From Botrimarina colliarenosi (lineage in GTDB: Bacteria > Planctomycetota > Planctomycetia > Pirellulales > Lacipirellulaceae), in assembly GCF_007859955.1 (NCBI RefSeq), contig NZ_SJPR01000002.1, positions 358,353 to 422,352 on the forward strand: a stretch of DNA of 64,000 bases. The letters run 5' to 3'. The position numbers were made by a program, and so were the translations under genes. Positions 34,604-43,397 of this stretch are shown here, piece after piece (within the stretch, counting starts at the first letter, position 1; the number at the start of each line of letters is the position of its first letter). A model generated the notes under the pieces. That model searched no databases. It was not told the origin of the DNA and saw only the letters and a list, made by a program, of their open reading frames with translations.

Positions 34604-36160
34604 CTATGCCTTGACAAGAGCCGCCGCGAGCGCCCGCTGACTGGACGGAACATCGCTGTGGGTGACCAGACGGACGGCCGCATTTGGGTAGCCTTCCAAG
34701 GCATTTTCAACGCCTAAACAGGCGACCACCACCGGGCGCGCTTCCAACAATTGCCGGATCAGTCGGTCCTGCTCGGGCGCCAAACCGAAGGCATGCCAGG
34801 CCGCCGGCTTGACGATCATCGCCACCAGGAGGGGGGCGTCGGCGGGAACGCCAGACAGGATGTCGGCGGCCAGAGTCGTGTCGACCTCGGGGCCTGTCTC
34901 GAAGTAGCGGATCGCCGCAAAACGGCCCCGCAGCGCGGCGGCAAGGGGCTGTTCGGACGGATCGGTCGGGCGGTGGTGTGGTTTGAGAACCAAGCAGGTG
35001 AGATTCTTGGTCGGATCGAGGGGCAAGGCGCCGGGCGCTGCCGAGACGACGCGGGTCGCCGCAGAGGCAATCTTCTCCGAGACGGCCTCGGTGGCGGCGA
35101 GGTCGTCGGCCGTCGGCTCAACGACTTCGGGTCGCGACGCGGCCCGGCCCTTGAGCCCCCAGACACGGTCAAACGCCTCGTCAACGCGTTCGATCGTCAG
35201 CCGCCCGTCATCGATTGCCGCCATCAGCGCCACGACGACACCAGCCGGGTCGGCCACATCGAGCAGAAAATCGACGCCGGCGTTCAGGGCCGCCAGGCAG
35301 AGTGCTCCCTCGCTGTCGAAACGGTCACGAACGCCCGCCATCAGCAGGCTGTCGCTGCAGACGACGCCTTTGAAGCCCATCTCGCCCCGAAGTAAATCGA
35401 CAAGGATGGGCCGCGACAGCGTCGCGGGCGTCCCGCTGGCGTCGAGGGCGGGGTACTCGACGTGGGCGGTCATCAAGAGCGAGACTCCCGCGTCGATGGC
35501 GGCCTGGAAGGGGACCAATTCGCGACGGTGCAGCGTTTCGAGGCTCGCCTCGACACGTGGCATCGCGTCGTGCGAGTCCTGGTGGGTGTCGCCGTGGCCG
35601 GGGAAATGCTTGGCGGTCGCCATCAGGCCGGCGGCTTCGCATGACTGGACGTACGCGGCAACCAGCTCCGCGGCTCGGACGGTGTCGTCACCGAAAGCGC
35701 GGGTTGCGATGATCGGGTTTCGCGGGTCGCTGTTCACGTCGGCGACCGGGCCGAAAATGATGTCGATCCCTGCGGCGTGCGCCTCGGTGGCGGTGGTGCG
35801 GCAGAACTCGGCGACGGCCGCCTCGGCGTCGGGCAGATCGACGAACGCCCGCTGATGCGGGAAGACCGTCAGCCCCGCCACCTGCTGGCCGGCGCCCCGC
35901 TCGATGTCGCTCGCGACCAGCAGCCGCTGGGGGCTAATCGCCTGCAGCCGCTGGAGCGTCGCCCGCGTCTCGGGCCAGACGCCGTTAAACAACAAGAGCC
36001 CGCCGACGGGGCACTCCTTGAGCAGTTCGGCGACGCGCTGCTCGTCCTCATGCACCCGCCGAATCGGTGGCAGGTTGGAGCCAATCCGCACCATCAAGAG
36101 TTGGGCGAGGCGCTCACGGAGGTCGGTCGGCGGAAGCAGGGACGTTTCGGCGACGCTCAT
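34604..36160 (-). CDS. GH3 beta-N-acetylglucosaminidase, NagZ-like
   Basis: 518 aa from the ATG at 36160, which overlaps the stop of the upstream permease gene (ATGA). The NagZ-type loop is clear: KHFPGHGDTHQDSH (174-187), whose Asp-His pair serves as acid/base, and the nucleophile Asp is in VVCSDSLLMAG. Early residues GGLLLFNGVW and ASDIERGAGQQV also fit. NagZ itself is about 340 aa; here about 170 extra residues form a C-terminal alpha/beta domain, as in two-domain GH3 enzymes of Gram-positive and planctomycete bacteria. No signal peptide is seen, so it should cleave GlcNAc from imported muropeptides in the cytoplasm. Coupling to an AmpG-like permease strengthens this. Confidence 0.85.
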   Translation of the reverse strand: MSVAETSLLPPTDLRERLAQLLMVRIGSNLPPIRRVHEDEQRVAELLKECPVGGLLLFNGVWPETRATLQRLQAISPQRLLVASDIERGAGQQVAGLTVFPHQRAFVDLPDAEAAVAEFCRTTATEAHAAGIDIIFGPVADVNSDPRNPIIATRAFGDDTVRAAELVAAYVQSCEAAGLMATAKHFPGHGDTHQDSHDAMPRVEASLETLHRRELVPFQAAIDAGVSLLMTAHVEYPALDASGTPATLSRPILVDLLRGEMGFKGVVCSDSLLMAGVRDRFDSEGALCLAALNAGVDFLLDVADPAGVVVALMAAIDDGRLTIERVDEAFDRVWGLKGRAASRPEVVEPTADDLAATEAVSEKIASAATRVVSAAPGALPLDPTKNLTCLVLKPHHRPTDPSEQPLAAALRGRFAAIRYFETGPEVDTTLAADILSGVPADAPLLVAMIVKPAAWHAFGLAPEQDRLIRQLLEARPVVVACLGVENALEGYPNAAVRLVTHSDVPSSQRALAAALVKA

Positions 36161-37488
36161 TCGGTCTCTTCTACGTTGGGCAGCGGCAGCAGCGACGTGA
36201 CGATCAGGCTGGGGATCATTGACAGCGTGACCCACACGAAGAACCAGTCGTAACCGAGCAGCTCTTGGACCCGTCCGCAGAACATGCCCGGGATCATCAT
36301 GCCCAAGGCCATGAAACCGGTACAGATCGCGTAGTGGGCGGTTTGATGCTCTCCGCGCGAGAAGTAGAGCATGTAAAGCATGTAAGCCGAGAACCCGAGG
36401 CCGTAGCCGAGTTGCTCCACAGCGATCACCGCCCCGACCGCCCAGGGGCTGGCCGGCTGGGCGAAGGCGAGCCAGGCGTACAAGGCGTTGGGCAGATTAA
36501 TCGCCAGGGCCATCGGGAAGATCCAACGCTCCAGGCCGTCGCGCGCCAGGATCAAGCCGCCAAGGATGCCTCCCAGCGTCAGGAGCGAGACGCCGATCGT
36601 CCCGTCGAGCCAACCGAGCTGCATCGTCGCGAGCCCAATACCCCCTTCCTCCCGGGCGTCGATGAGGAAAGGCGCTTTGAGCTTGGCGAGCTGCGCCTCG
36701 GAAAAGCGGTACAGCAGCATGTAGGCCACCGCCCAAACGATGTGCGGCTTCCTAAAGAACGAGACGAACACCTCGACGAAGCCATCAAGGGCCTGGCCGA
36801 ACGACCCGACCGTCGGGCGAGGCGACGCCTTCGGCCGCGGCAAGAAAAAGAAGTGGTAGACGGCGAAGCCGGCGTACAGCAACGCGGCGGCCGTAAACGC
36901 CCACGACCAGGCGTCGGCGCGGGAGTAGAGGGACTCGCCTTCGGCATTGGGGTCGCCCAAGTAGCCGGCCAGCATCACCAGGAGGCCCGACCCGGCGATC
37001 GTCGCCAGCCGATAGAAGGAACTCCTGATCCCCACAAACCACGCTTGGTCACGCGCCGACATGGTGCTCATGTAGAAGCCATCGGCCGCGATGTCATGAG
37101 TCGCGGAGCCGATCGCCATCACCCAGAAGCAGGCCAACGTCGCGACGAAGAAGCTCTGGCTCGGTGCGTAGTAGGCGACCCCCGCCATCGCGGCGGCGAT
37201 CACCCCCTGCATCATCACGACCCATCCACGCTGCGTGCCAAACAGATCAACGAGTGGGCTCCACAGTGGTTTGATCGTCCACGGCAGATAGAGAAGGCTC
37301 GTGTAGAGGGCGATCTGTGTGTTGGAGATCCCCAGTTCCTTGTACATGACCGTCGCGACCATCATGACGACGATCAGCGGCAGCCCCTCGGCAAAATACA
37401 GCGTAGGGATCCACGACCACGCCGCCAGGCGGGTGGATGACGCAGGCTTTTCGACGGGGTCATTCAAGGGTCGCACCGCGGAGCACAC
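36157..37488 (-). CDS. MFS permease, AmpG-like (muropeptide uptake)
   Basis: 443 aa as read from a GTG at 37488; a TTG at 37467 is also possible, and no ATG or strong ribosome site settles it. About twelve membrane helices are visible. AmpG/SLC33-type features are WIPTLYFAEGLPL near the start, LYTSLLYLPWTIKPLWSPLVD, ATHDIAADGFYM and RSSFYRLATIAGSGLL. AmpG imports GlcNAc-anhydroMurNAc peptides released in wall turnover. The gene sits between a DigH-like wall hydrolase (56 nt upstream) and a NagZ-like glucosaminidase (overlapping stop/start), which supports that substrate. Another sugar or peptide-sugar is possible. Confidence 0.8.
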   Translation of the reverse strand: MCSAVRPLNDPVEKPASSTRLAAWSWIPTLYFAEGLPLIVVMMVATVMYKELGISNTQIALYTSLLYLPWTIKPLWSPLVDLFGTQRGWVVMMQGVIAAAMAGVAYYAPSQSFFVATLACFWVMAIGSATHDIAADGFYMSTMSARDQAWFVGIRSSFYRLATIAGSGLLVMLAGYLGDPNAEGESLYSRADAWSWAFTAAALLYAGFAVYHFFFLPRPKASPRPTVGSFGQALDGFVEVFVSFFRKPHIVWAVAYMLLYRFSEAQLAKLKAPFLIDAREEGGIGLATMQLGWLDGTIGVSLLTLGGILGGLILARDGLERWIFPMALAINLPNALYAWLAFAQPASPWAVGAVIAVEQLGYGLGFSAYMLYMLYFSRGEHQTAHYAICTGFMALGMMIPGMFCGRVQELLGYDWFFVWVTLSMIPSLIVTSLLPLPNVEETE

Positions 37489-37544
37489 GGAAGGAGCGGA
37501 GGTGGCAAGACGGGCTCGGCGTCAACGACTCTCCCCACCGTGAA

Positions 37545-39101
37545 TTATTCGACGACCACAACGGTCGGTTCGCTGAGCCGGCCGAACCGGTCCACTGCCG
37601 AGACGGCGATCGCGTCGGTTGGCTTACCCCCGGCGCCCGGACGGACACGGACCGACTCGATCTGGCCGCCAAAAACGCCCGTCGTCCAGTGACCTCCACT
37701 GCGTTTCTGCAACACCCACCGCGTTGGCGGGCCGGATTCCAGCGACAACGCGAATTGCGGCGGCCCCTCGCCTTCGAGCCGTGTCACGGTCGGCGCCGAC
37801 AGAACAGGCTCGTCACCGGCAAGCCAAGCGCTGTCGGGGGGGATCGCCCCGTCGGTGTAGACGGTCTTTTTCAGCTGGTCAGAGACGTCCGCCCAGTTCT
37901 TTTGGAGGGCCTTGATACTGAAGTGGATATGGCCCGTTGCGCCCGGCTGGTCCCGAGTCGCGATGATCTGATCGATCACCTCTTTCGGCAGATACTTGGG
38001 GGGGTCGCCCGCGACCCGCGACGTGTAGAGTCCGGGCCAGAGGTTGCGGCCGGTGGGGTTTTGCTCGGCCCACCAAGCGAGCAAGGTCGTGAAGCTCTGC
38101 GCCTTTTGATCGATGGCCCAGTAGAGCTGCGGCGAGAGGTAATCGACCCAGCCCTCGCGGAACCACAGCCGGGCGTCGGCGTACAGCTTGTCGTACTGGT
38201 CAAAGCCCTGGATTCCCTCCGGAACTCCGGGCCGCCAGATGCCGAAGGGGCTGACCCCCAACCGCACGTGCGACTTGGTTTCGTGGATTTTTCCGGCGAG
38301 GTCACGGATGAACCGGTTGACGTTGTCGCGGCGCCAGTCGTTGCGGCTGAGCCGCTCCGTCTCGGGCGTCGCGTCACAGTAAACCTTCCAGCTGGCGTCG
38401 TCCGGGAAGGGGATCTCGACCTGTTTCTTCTCCCCGTCGCCGTCTTCGAGCGCGTCGCTGATCGGGTAGGGATAGAAGTAGTCGTCGAAATGGATCGCAT
38501 CAACGTCGTAGCGGCGCACGACATCGAGCATCACGTCCTGCGAATGTTCCGACGCCTCGGCCGACCCCGGATCGAGCCAGCGATAGGCGCCGTACTGCGG
38601 GGCGATTTCGGGCCGCCGCACCGCGATGTGGGTCGTGTCGAGCGGGCCTTTCGCCGAGGGGTGGGTCGCCCGATAAGGGTTGAACCACGCGTGCAATTCG
38701 AGGCCGCGGGCGTGGGCCTGCTCGCAGGCCCAGGTGAGCGGATCGAAACCGTCGGCGGGCGGCTGGCCCTGCTTGCCGGTGAGGAACTCGCTCCAGGGCT
38801 CGAGCTCCGAAGCATAAAGGGCGTCGCAAGCCGGGCGGACCTGGAGCACGATGGCGTTGAGCTTCAGGTCGACGCACAAGTCGAGAAGGTCCGCCAGCTC
38901 GGACTTCAATTCGGCGTTCGAGAGGCCGGGACGGCTCGGCCAGTCGATGTTGGCGACCGTCGCGATCCAGGCGGCGCGGAACTCACGCTGAACGGCCGGC
39001 GGCTCGACTTTCGGCGCCTCGTCGGCGTGGCTCACGGCTGGAAACGCCGCAACGGCGCCGACAATCAGTAACGCCAAACGGCTGGCTGGGCGGAGCTTCA
39101 T
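37545..39101 (-). CDS. Exported family-10-like glycosidase (DUF187, DigH/YngK-like)
   Basis: 518 aa. The signal peptide ends LIVGAVAAFPAVSHA. The GHL10/DUF187 barrel is clear: REFRAAWIATVANIDWPS, NAIVLQVRPACDALYAS, LELHAWFNPYRA, VVRRYDVDAIHFDDYFYPYP, and later VDYLSPQLYWAIDQ. E. coli DigH of this family cuts denuded glycan strands of peptidoglycan. The last 110 residues look like an Fn3-type domain. It is the first gene of the run leading to the AmpG- and NagZ-like genes, consistent with release, uptake and breakdown of wall sugars. It is divergent from a second DUF187 gene, with 224 nt between starts. Confidence 0.82.
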   Translation of the reverse strand: MKLRPASRLALLIVGAVAAFPAVSHADEAPKVEPPAVQREFRAAWIATVANIDWPSRPGLSNAELKSELADLLDLCVDLKLNAIVLQVRPACDALYASELEPWSEFLTGKQGQPPADGFDPLTWACEQAHARGLELHAWFNPYRATHPSAKGPLDTTHIAVRRPEIAPQYGAYRWLDPGSAEASEHSQDVMLDVVRRYDVDAIHFDDYFYPYPISDALEDGDGEKKQVEIPFPDDASWKVYCDATPETERLSRNDWRRDNVNRFIRDLAGKIHETKSHVRLGVSPFGIWRPGVPEGIQGFDQYDKLYADARLWFREGWVDYLSPQLYWAIDQKAQSFTTLLAWWAEQNPTGRNLWPGLYTSRVAGDPPKYLPKEVIDQIIATRDQPGATGHIHFSIKALQKNWADVSDQLKKTVYTDGAIPPDSAWLAGDEPVLSAPTVTRLEGEGPPQFALSLESGPPTRWVLQKRSGGHWTTGVFGGQIESVRVRPGAGGKPTDAIAVSAVDRFGRLSEPTVVVVE

Positions 39102-39325
39102 CTTCGGCTGTGTTCCGGGGGATTCGAGTCCGGCGGTTCCGACGCGCGGAAGTCAGCAGCGTAGCCGATCACCGGTTCGCCGGGGAGGATTCGGCGCAAT
39201 TGCGTCTCGCCAACGCGCAAGCGGGGATCGGTTCCTCTTCATCGGCCGTTATAAGGGGGGTGGGACGCTCTGTCTCTTCGGGAACTAAAGCTGAACCAGG
39301 AGGCGCCCCGCGCCACCCTATATTT

Positions 39326-41353
39326 ATGCGATCCTTCTCTCTCACCGCGGTCGTCCCGGCTACGGCCTTGCTGCTAGTGGCGACGGCCGCCGCGATTTCT
39401 CCCGCCCACGCCGACGAATCGTTCGGCGATTGGCGGGGGCTGTGGATCAACCGCTTCGAGTACAACCCGAACAGCGTCGCGTCGATCCAGTCGCGGATCG
39501 AGAATGCGGCGGCGATGGGCATTACGGACGTCCTGTGGCAGGTCCGTGGGCAAGCCGACGCCCTCTACGACAGCGGCTTCGAGACCCCTGCGCAGAGCTG
39601 GAACCAAACGATCGACCCCCTCCAGGTGGCGATCGACACCGCTCACGCCAACGGGGTGCGGCTACACGCCTGGCTCAACACGATGCCGGTTTGGAACGGC
39701 ACGACGGCGCCCCAGGACCCCAACCACGTCTTCTACAACACCGACCCCAGCTTCCGTGTGACGGATATCAACGGCAATCTCGAGCCGATCGACGGCGGCT
39801 ACGTCAAAATCAACCACGTGCTCCCCGAGGTGCAGCAGCACCTCAACAATGTCGTTAGCGACTTAGCGACCAACTACGACCTCGACGGCGTCCACCTCGA
39901 CTACATCCGCTGGCTCGGCCCCGGCGCGGGGTCGTCGGAGGGTTTCAGGCCCGACTGGAACTACCTGCCGCACGACGACGACGCCCACGCCCTCTACCTG
40001 CAACAGACCGGTCTCGACGCCACCGACGGATCGACTTTCGCCAAGCGCGAGGCGTACCGCACTTGGGTGGAGGGGCGCATCACCGACCTGGTCACGACGG
40101 TCGGTCAGACGGTGAACGCGATCGAGTCGGACTCGGGCCGCACGATCAAGCTCTCCGCCGCTGTCTGGAACAACCCCACGACCGCCAGCAACCAGTACCT
40201 GCAGGACTACCGGACGTGGCTCGAGCAGGACCTGCTCGACGTCGCCATCCCGATGGTCTACCTCAGCGAGAACAACCGGTACTTGATGGACGGCTTCCTC
40301 GACGACATCTTCGCCACGCCAACCAACACAGACGTCTCGATCGGCCTGGGGACCTACCTCCACACCAACTCGGGAGGGGGCGTCGACGAAACGATCACGC
40401 AGATGCAGCAGGTCTACGATGACGGGCGCGCGGCGAGTCTCACCTATTACGGCTACGGCTCGCTGCTCGACGGGAGCACGCTCAGCTCGCAGCGACGCGA
40501 CGCGGTGGTCGATTGGTACGCCGGTCTCCCCAGCCCTGTCGAGCCGCCCCGGGCGGCCCTTGCCGCGGGATCGGTCGTGATCGACGGCTTCGACACCGCC
40601 GGTGACAACGGTTACTTCGACAGCAACATCGACACCGCATTCCAAACGACCGGACTGAATCCCGGTTCTTCGGCGGCGCAGACATCCGACGTGGGGCACT
40701 ACAGCGAGGGGTCACAGCGGCTGAGCATCGACGCCGATGGCGCCTGGACGATTCGGCATCTGTCGGGCGGGGCGGACCCGGCCGGCAACGCTCCGATTGT
40801 CACCGAGGGCTTCGTTGGCTTCTGGCTCAAGACCGAGACGCCCGGCATCTCGGTCCAGATCGCCCTGGACGACCCCGTCTCGGCCGACCGTGGCGTCCCG
40901 CAGCAGCTGATCGCCGACGGGCAGTGGCGGCTGTACGAATGGGACCTTGAGGACGACAGCCAATGGCTCGGTTGGGTCAACGGCGACGGCGCGATCACGG
41001 GTCCGACGGCGACGATCGACTCGATCTTCTTCACCGGCGAGGGCGACGCCGAGGTTTACCTCGACACGGTCGCCTACAACAGCGAGGGGTCGCTCTTCGC
41101 CCCCGTGGTCGCCGGGGACTACGACGGCGACGGCGTCGTCAGCCCGAGCGACTACCTCGTCTGGCGCAATAGCTATGGCCGCGCCGGCAGCGGTCACGCC
41201 GCCGACGGCAACGAGGATGGCGTCGTCGACGCCGCCGACTACTCGACCTGGCGCGACGCCTTGGCCGGCCCTGCCAACGCGGTTCCGGAGCCTTGCACGG
41301 CGCTGATCGGTGTCATCGCGATCGGGATGGTCATCGCAATTCGGCGTGCGTAG
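39326..41353 (+). CDS. Secreted DUF187 glycosidase with dockerin-like repeat and PEP-CTERM tail
   Basis: 675 aa from the ATG at 39326, which starts a signal peptide (AVVPATALLLVATAAAISPAHA). The barrel (about 30-390) begins GDWRGLWINRFEYNPNS and has TDVLWQVRGQADALYDS, VRLHAWLNTMPVW and YDLDGVHLDYIRW. A beta-sandwich of CBM type follows (about 400-590). Then two calcium-type loops typical of planctomycete dockerin-like segments occur (DYDGDGVVSPSDYLVWR and DGNEDGVVDAADYSTWR), and VPEPCTALIGVIAIGMVIAIRRA is the tail (only 19 of it needed: VPEPCTALIGVIAIGMVIA). It is a surface counterpart of the divergent DigH-like gene. Substrate unknown. Confidence 0.85.
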   Translation: MRSFSLTAVVPATALLLVATAAAISPAHADESFGDWRGLWINRFEYNPNSVASIQSRIENAAAMGITDVLWQVRGQADALYDSGFETPAQSWNQTIDPLQVAIDTAHANGVRLHAWLNTMPVWNGTTAPQDPNHVFYNTDPSFRVTDINGNLEPIDGGYVKINHVLPEVQQHLNNVVSDLATNYDLDGVHLDYIRWLGPGAGSSEGFRPDWNYLPHDDDAHALYLQQTGLDATDGSTFAKREAYRTWVEGRITDLVTTVGQTVNAIESDSGRTIKLSAAVWNNPTTASNQYLQDYRTWLEQDLLDVAIPMVYLSENNRYLMDGFLDDIFATPTNTDVSIGLGTYLHTNSGGGVDETITQMQQVYDDGRAASLTYYGYGSLLDGSTLSSQRRDAVVDWYAGLPSPVEPPRAALAAGSVVIDGFDTAGDNGYFDSNIDTAFQTTGLNPGSSAAQTSDVGHYSEGSQRLSIDADGAWTIRHLSGGADPAGNAPIVTEGFVGFWLKTETPGISVQIALDDPVSADRGVPQQLIADGQWRLYEWDLEDDSQWLGWVNGDGAITGPTATIDSIFFTGEGDAEVYLDTVAYNSEGSLFAPVVAGDYDGDGVVSPSDYLVWRNSYGRAGSGHAADGNEDGVVDAADYSTWRDALAGPANAVPEPCTALIGVIAIGMVIAIRRA

Positions 41354-41502
41354 TCCGGGCAGTCTGGGTCGTTTCGCGGTGCTGCCTCCCTAGGCGGCGT
41401 CTGCGTGCGGTTGGGGCAGCCCCCCAGGCAGGTGGCGTCGCTATCACCGCCGCCGTCATTTTTTCGATTGCCCTAAAGTTCTTGCGCACAAGCGTTTGCG
41501 CA

Positions 41503-41520
41503 GTTGCGAGGTTCCGCAAC
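41503..41520 (+). promoter_or_regulatory. Perfect inverted repeat upstream of the amt promoter
   Basis: GTTGCG-AGGTTC-CGCAAC, ten nt upstream of the -24 element, preceded by two TGCGCA palindromes (about 41484-41503). It is a candidate operator or activator site. It is closer to the promoter than usual NtrC enhancer sites and does not match the NtrC consensus, so the binding protein is unknown. Confidence 0.4.
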
Positions 41521-41530
41521 GCAGGCAATC

Positions 41531-41546
41531 TGGCACGCCGCATGCA
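41531..41546 (+). promoter_or_regulatory. Sigma-54 promoter (-24/-12) of amt
   Basis: TGGCACG-CCGC-ATGCA: GG at 41532-41533 and GC at 41544-41545 are separated by the required 10 nt, and TGGCACG matches the -24 consensus exactly. The expected start of transcription is about 41557, giving a leader of about 105 nt to the amt ATG at 41663. RpoN control of amt under nitrogen limitation is well known in other bacteria. Confidence 0.75.
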
Positions 41547-41662
41547 CTGCCGCGTCGTGCAGCTGCGTGGGTAGCTGCTCGCCGCCCCCGGCGTAGGTGG
41601 AACGGGAACGTTGGGGAAGGCGGCCTTCGAAAGTCCTTCTGTGTGACCTATTGAGGATCCAA

Positions 41663-43093
41663 ATGACGCTTGCTCTCCAGCGGCGGAGCTGGGCGGTGAT
41701 GTTGCTCGCCCTTTTCGCCACCATGGCCGGCCCGGCCGGTCTTGCGTACGCCCAAGAAGAAGCTGAAGCACCCGCCGCCGTGGCGGAAGAGACGGCCGAG
41801 GCGCCGGCCGAAGAGCCCGCTGCCGAGGAAGAGGCAGCCGCAGAAGAGCCCGCCGAAGACCTGGGCGTCGGTTACGCCTTCGACAACGCGGTGCTCTTCC
41901 TGTGTGCGGTGCTCGTGTTCTTTATGCAGGCCGGATTCGCGATGGTCGAAGCGGGCTTCAACTCGTCGAAGAACGCCGTGAACATCATCTTCAAGAACGC
42001 CATGGACATCTGCGTCGGTGTGCTGCTGTTCTTCGTTCTCGGCTTCGGGCTGATGTATCCCGACTTGTACACGGGCGCGACCTTCGCCAAAGAAGGCGTT
42101 CTCGGCTTCGGCGGCTTCGGGCTGGACAATTACGAATCCGCTTCTGACCGCACGTTCTCTCCAGAGACCGATTGGCTGTTCCAGGCCGTTTTCGCCGCGA
42201 CTGCCGCGACGATCGTCTCGGGCGCCGTTGCGGGCCGTATGAAGGTGTCGGGTTACCTAATCTACAGCGCGATCCTAACTGGGTTGGTGTACCCGATTAG
42301 CGGTTACTGGAAATGGGGTGGTGGTTTCCTCGCCGAATGGGGCTTCCAAGACTTCGCCGGTTCGGCGGTGGTCCACGGTGTGGGTGGCTTCGCCGGGTTG
42401 GCGGGGGCACTGGTGCTTGGACCGCGGATCGGCCGCTACGTCGATGGCAAGAGCATCCCGATGCCAGGCCACAACATCCCGCTGGCGGGACTTGGCGTAT
42501 TCATCCTGTGGTTCGGCTGGTACGGCTTCAACCCGGGCAGCATGCTCGCCTTCCAGGGCACTGGCGATATGGATGGCACGATGCACTGTGCGATCACGAC
42601 TACACTGGCGGCTGGCGCTGGCGGCTTGGTGGCGACGATCCTCAGCTGGATCATGTTCGGCAAGCCCGACCTGTCGATGGGCCTCAACGGCATCCTGGCC
42701 GGTTTGGTGAGTATCACCGCCTGCTGCGATTGCATGGGGACCTGGCAAGCGATTCTGGTCGGCGCCATCGGCGGCGCTCTTGTGATCGCCGGCATCATGC
42801 TGCTGGACAAGCTCAAGATCGACGACCCCGTCGGGGCATGGCCAGTCCATGGGCTCTGTGGACTCTGGGGCTGTATTGCTATCGGCGTCCTGCCGAACGA
42901 TTACTTGACCAATGGTGACACTACGTTCGCTGTTCAAGCGGGCGCCGCGTTGATCATCTGTGCCTGGGCGTTCGTCACGATGCTGGTGCTGTTCACGATT
43001 CTTAAGGGCGCCGGTCTGCTCCGGGTCTCGCCTGAGGAAGAGCAGCAGGGTCTCGACATCAGCGAGCACGGCATGGCGGCTTACACGCACTGA
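41663..43093 (+). CDS. amt: Ammonium transporter Amt
   Basis: 476 aa from the ATG at 41663, preceded by GAGG at good spacing. A signal peptide (WAVMLLALFATMAGPAGLAYA) is followed by an unusual Glu/Ala/Pro linker of about 35 residues, then eleven membrane helices: FFMQAGFAMVEAGFNSSKNA, WLFQAVFAATAATIVSGAVAG, the twin-His segments AVVHGVGGFAGLAGALVLGP and WPVHGLCGLWG, and LWFGWYGFNPGSMLAF. The channel passes ammonium/ammonia through the inner membrane and is normally blocked by GlnK. glnK lies downstream on the same strand but 822 nt away, with four terminator-like hairpins between. The ending (ISEHGMAAY) is short and typical. Confidence 0.95.
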   Translation: MTLALQRRSWAVMLLALFATMAGPAGLAYAQEEAEAPAAVAEETAEAPAEEPAAEEEAAAEEPAEDLGVGYAFDNAVLFLCAVLVFFMQAGFAMVEAGFNSSKNAVNIIFKNAMDICVGVLLFFVLGFGLMYPDLYTGATFAKEGVLGFGGFGLDNYESASDRTFSPETDWLFQAVFAATAATIVSGAVAGRMKVSGYLIYSAILTGLVYPISGYWKWGGGFLAEWGFQDFAGSAVVHGVGGFAGLAGALVLGPRIGRYVDGKSIPMPGHNIPLAGLGVFILWFGWYGFNPGSMLAFQGTGDMDGTMHCAITTTLAAGAGGLVATILSWIMFGKPDLSMGLNGILAGLVSITACCDCMGTWQAILVGAIGGALVIAGIMLLDKLKIDDPVGAWPVHGLCGLWGCIAIGVLPNDYLTNGDTTFAVQAGAALIICAWAFVTMLVLFTILKGAGLLRVSPEEEQQGLDISEHGMAAYTH

Positions 43094-43154
43094 TCGTCGC
43101 GATTGGAAGATTATCGACCGCCCGCTTGCGGGTGGTGTGAAGAGCTAAGGGATT

Positions 43155-43203
43155 ACGTCTCGGCCCGGGGTGGTTACCGCCTGGCCGCCTCGGGCTGAGA
43201 CGT
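43155..43203 (+). ncRNA. Conserved-loop hairpin A (amt-glnK spacer)
   Basis: A continuous 19-bp stem including G-U pairs (43155-43173 with 43185-43203) closes the 11-nt loop TTACCGCCTGG (43174-43184). Inner stem GGTGG/CCGCC. It has no T-run after it, unlike copies B-D. It starts 62 nt after the amt stop. Confidence 0.7.
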
Positions 43204-43222
43204 CCCATTGCGGAGAAGTTGA

Positions 43223-43296
43223 CAGTAATCAGGAGTCCGTAGTCAGCAGTAGAAACGGCCATGCCGCAACGACTGACTACTGATCGCTGATTACTG
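43223..43296. repeat. Inverted repeat between hairpins A and B
   Basis: An arm at 43223-43246 (CAGTAATCAG...GTAGTCAG) is nearly complementary to the arm at 43273-43296 (CTGACTAC...CTGATTACTG), with a 26-nt loop. Its base composition differs from the G+C-rich hairpins around it, so it may be a separate inserted element. Confidence 0.6.
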
Positions 43297-43317
43297 CTGA
43301 CTGACGAAACCAACCAA

Positions 43318-43373
43318 TGTCTCCGGCCCGGCGGGGTTACCGCCTGGCTCTGCCGGGTCCGGAGGCATTTTTT
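43318..43373 (+). ncRNA. Conserved-loop hairpin B with T6 tail (terminator-like)
   Basis: The loop TTACCGCCTGG (43337-43347) is identical to that of hairpin A. The stem is about 19 bp with a single bulged base (T43358), and its inner part is GGGG/CTCT (two G-U pairs). TTTTTT follows directly. The structure is a textbook intrinsic terminator apart from its conserved large loop. Confidence 0.75.
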
Positions 43374-43397
43374 AATCGAGGCTGGCAACGATGTTTG

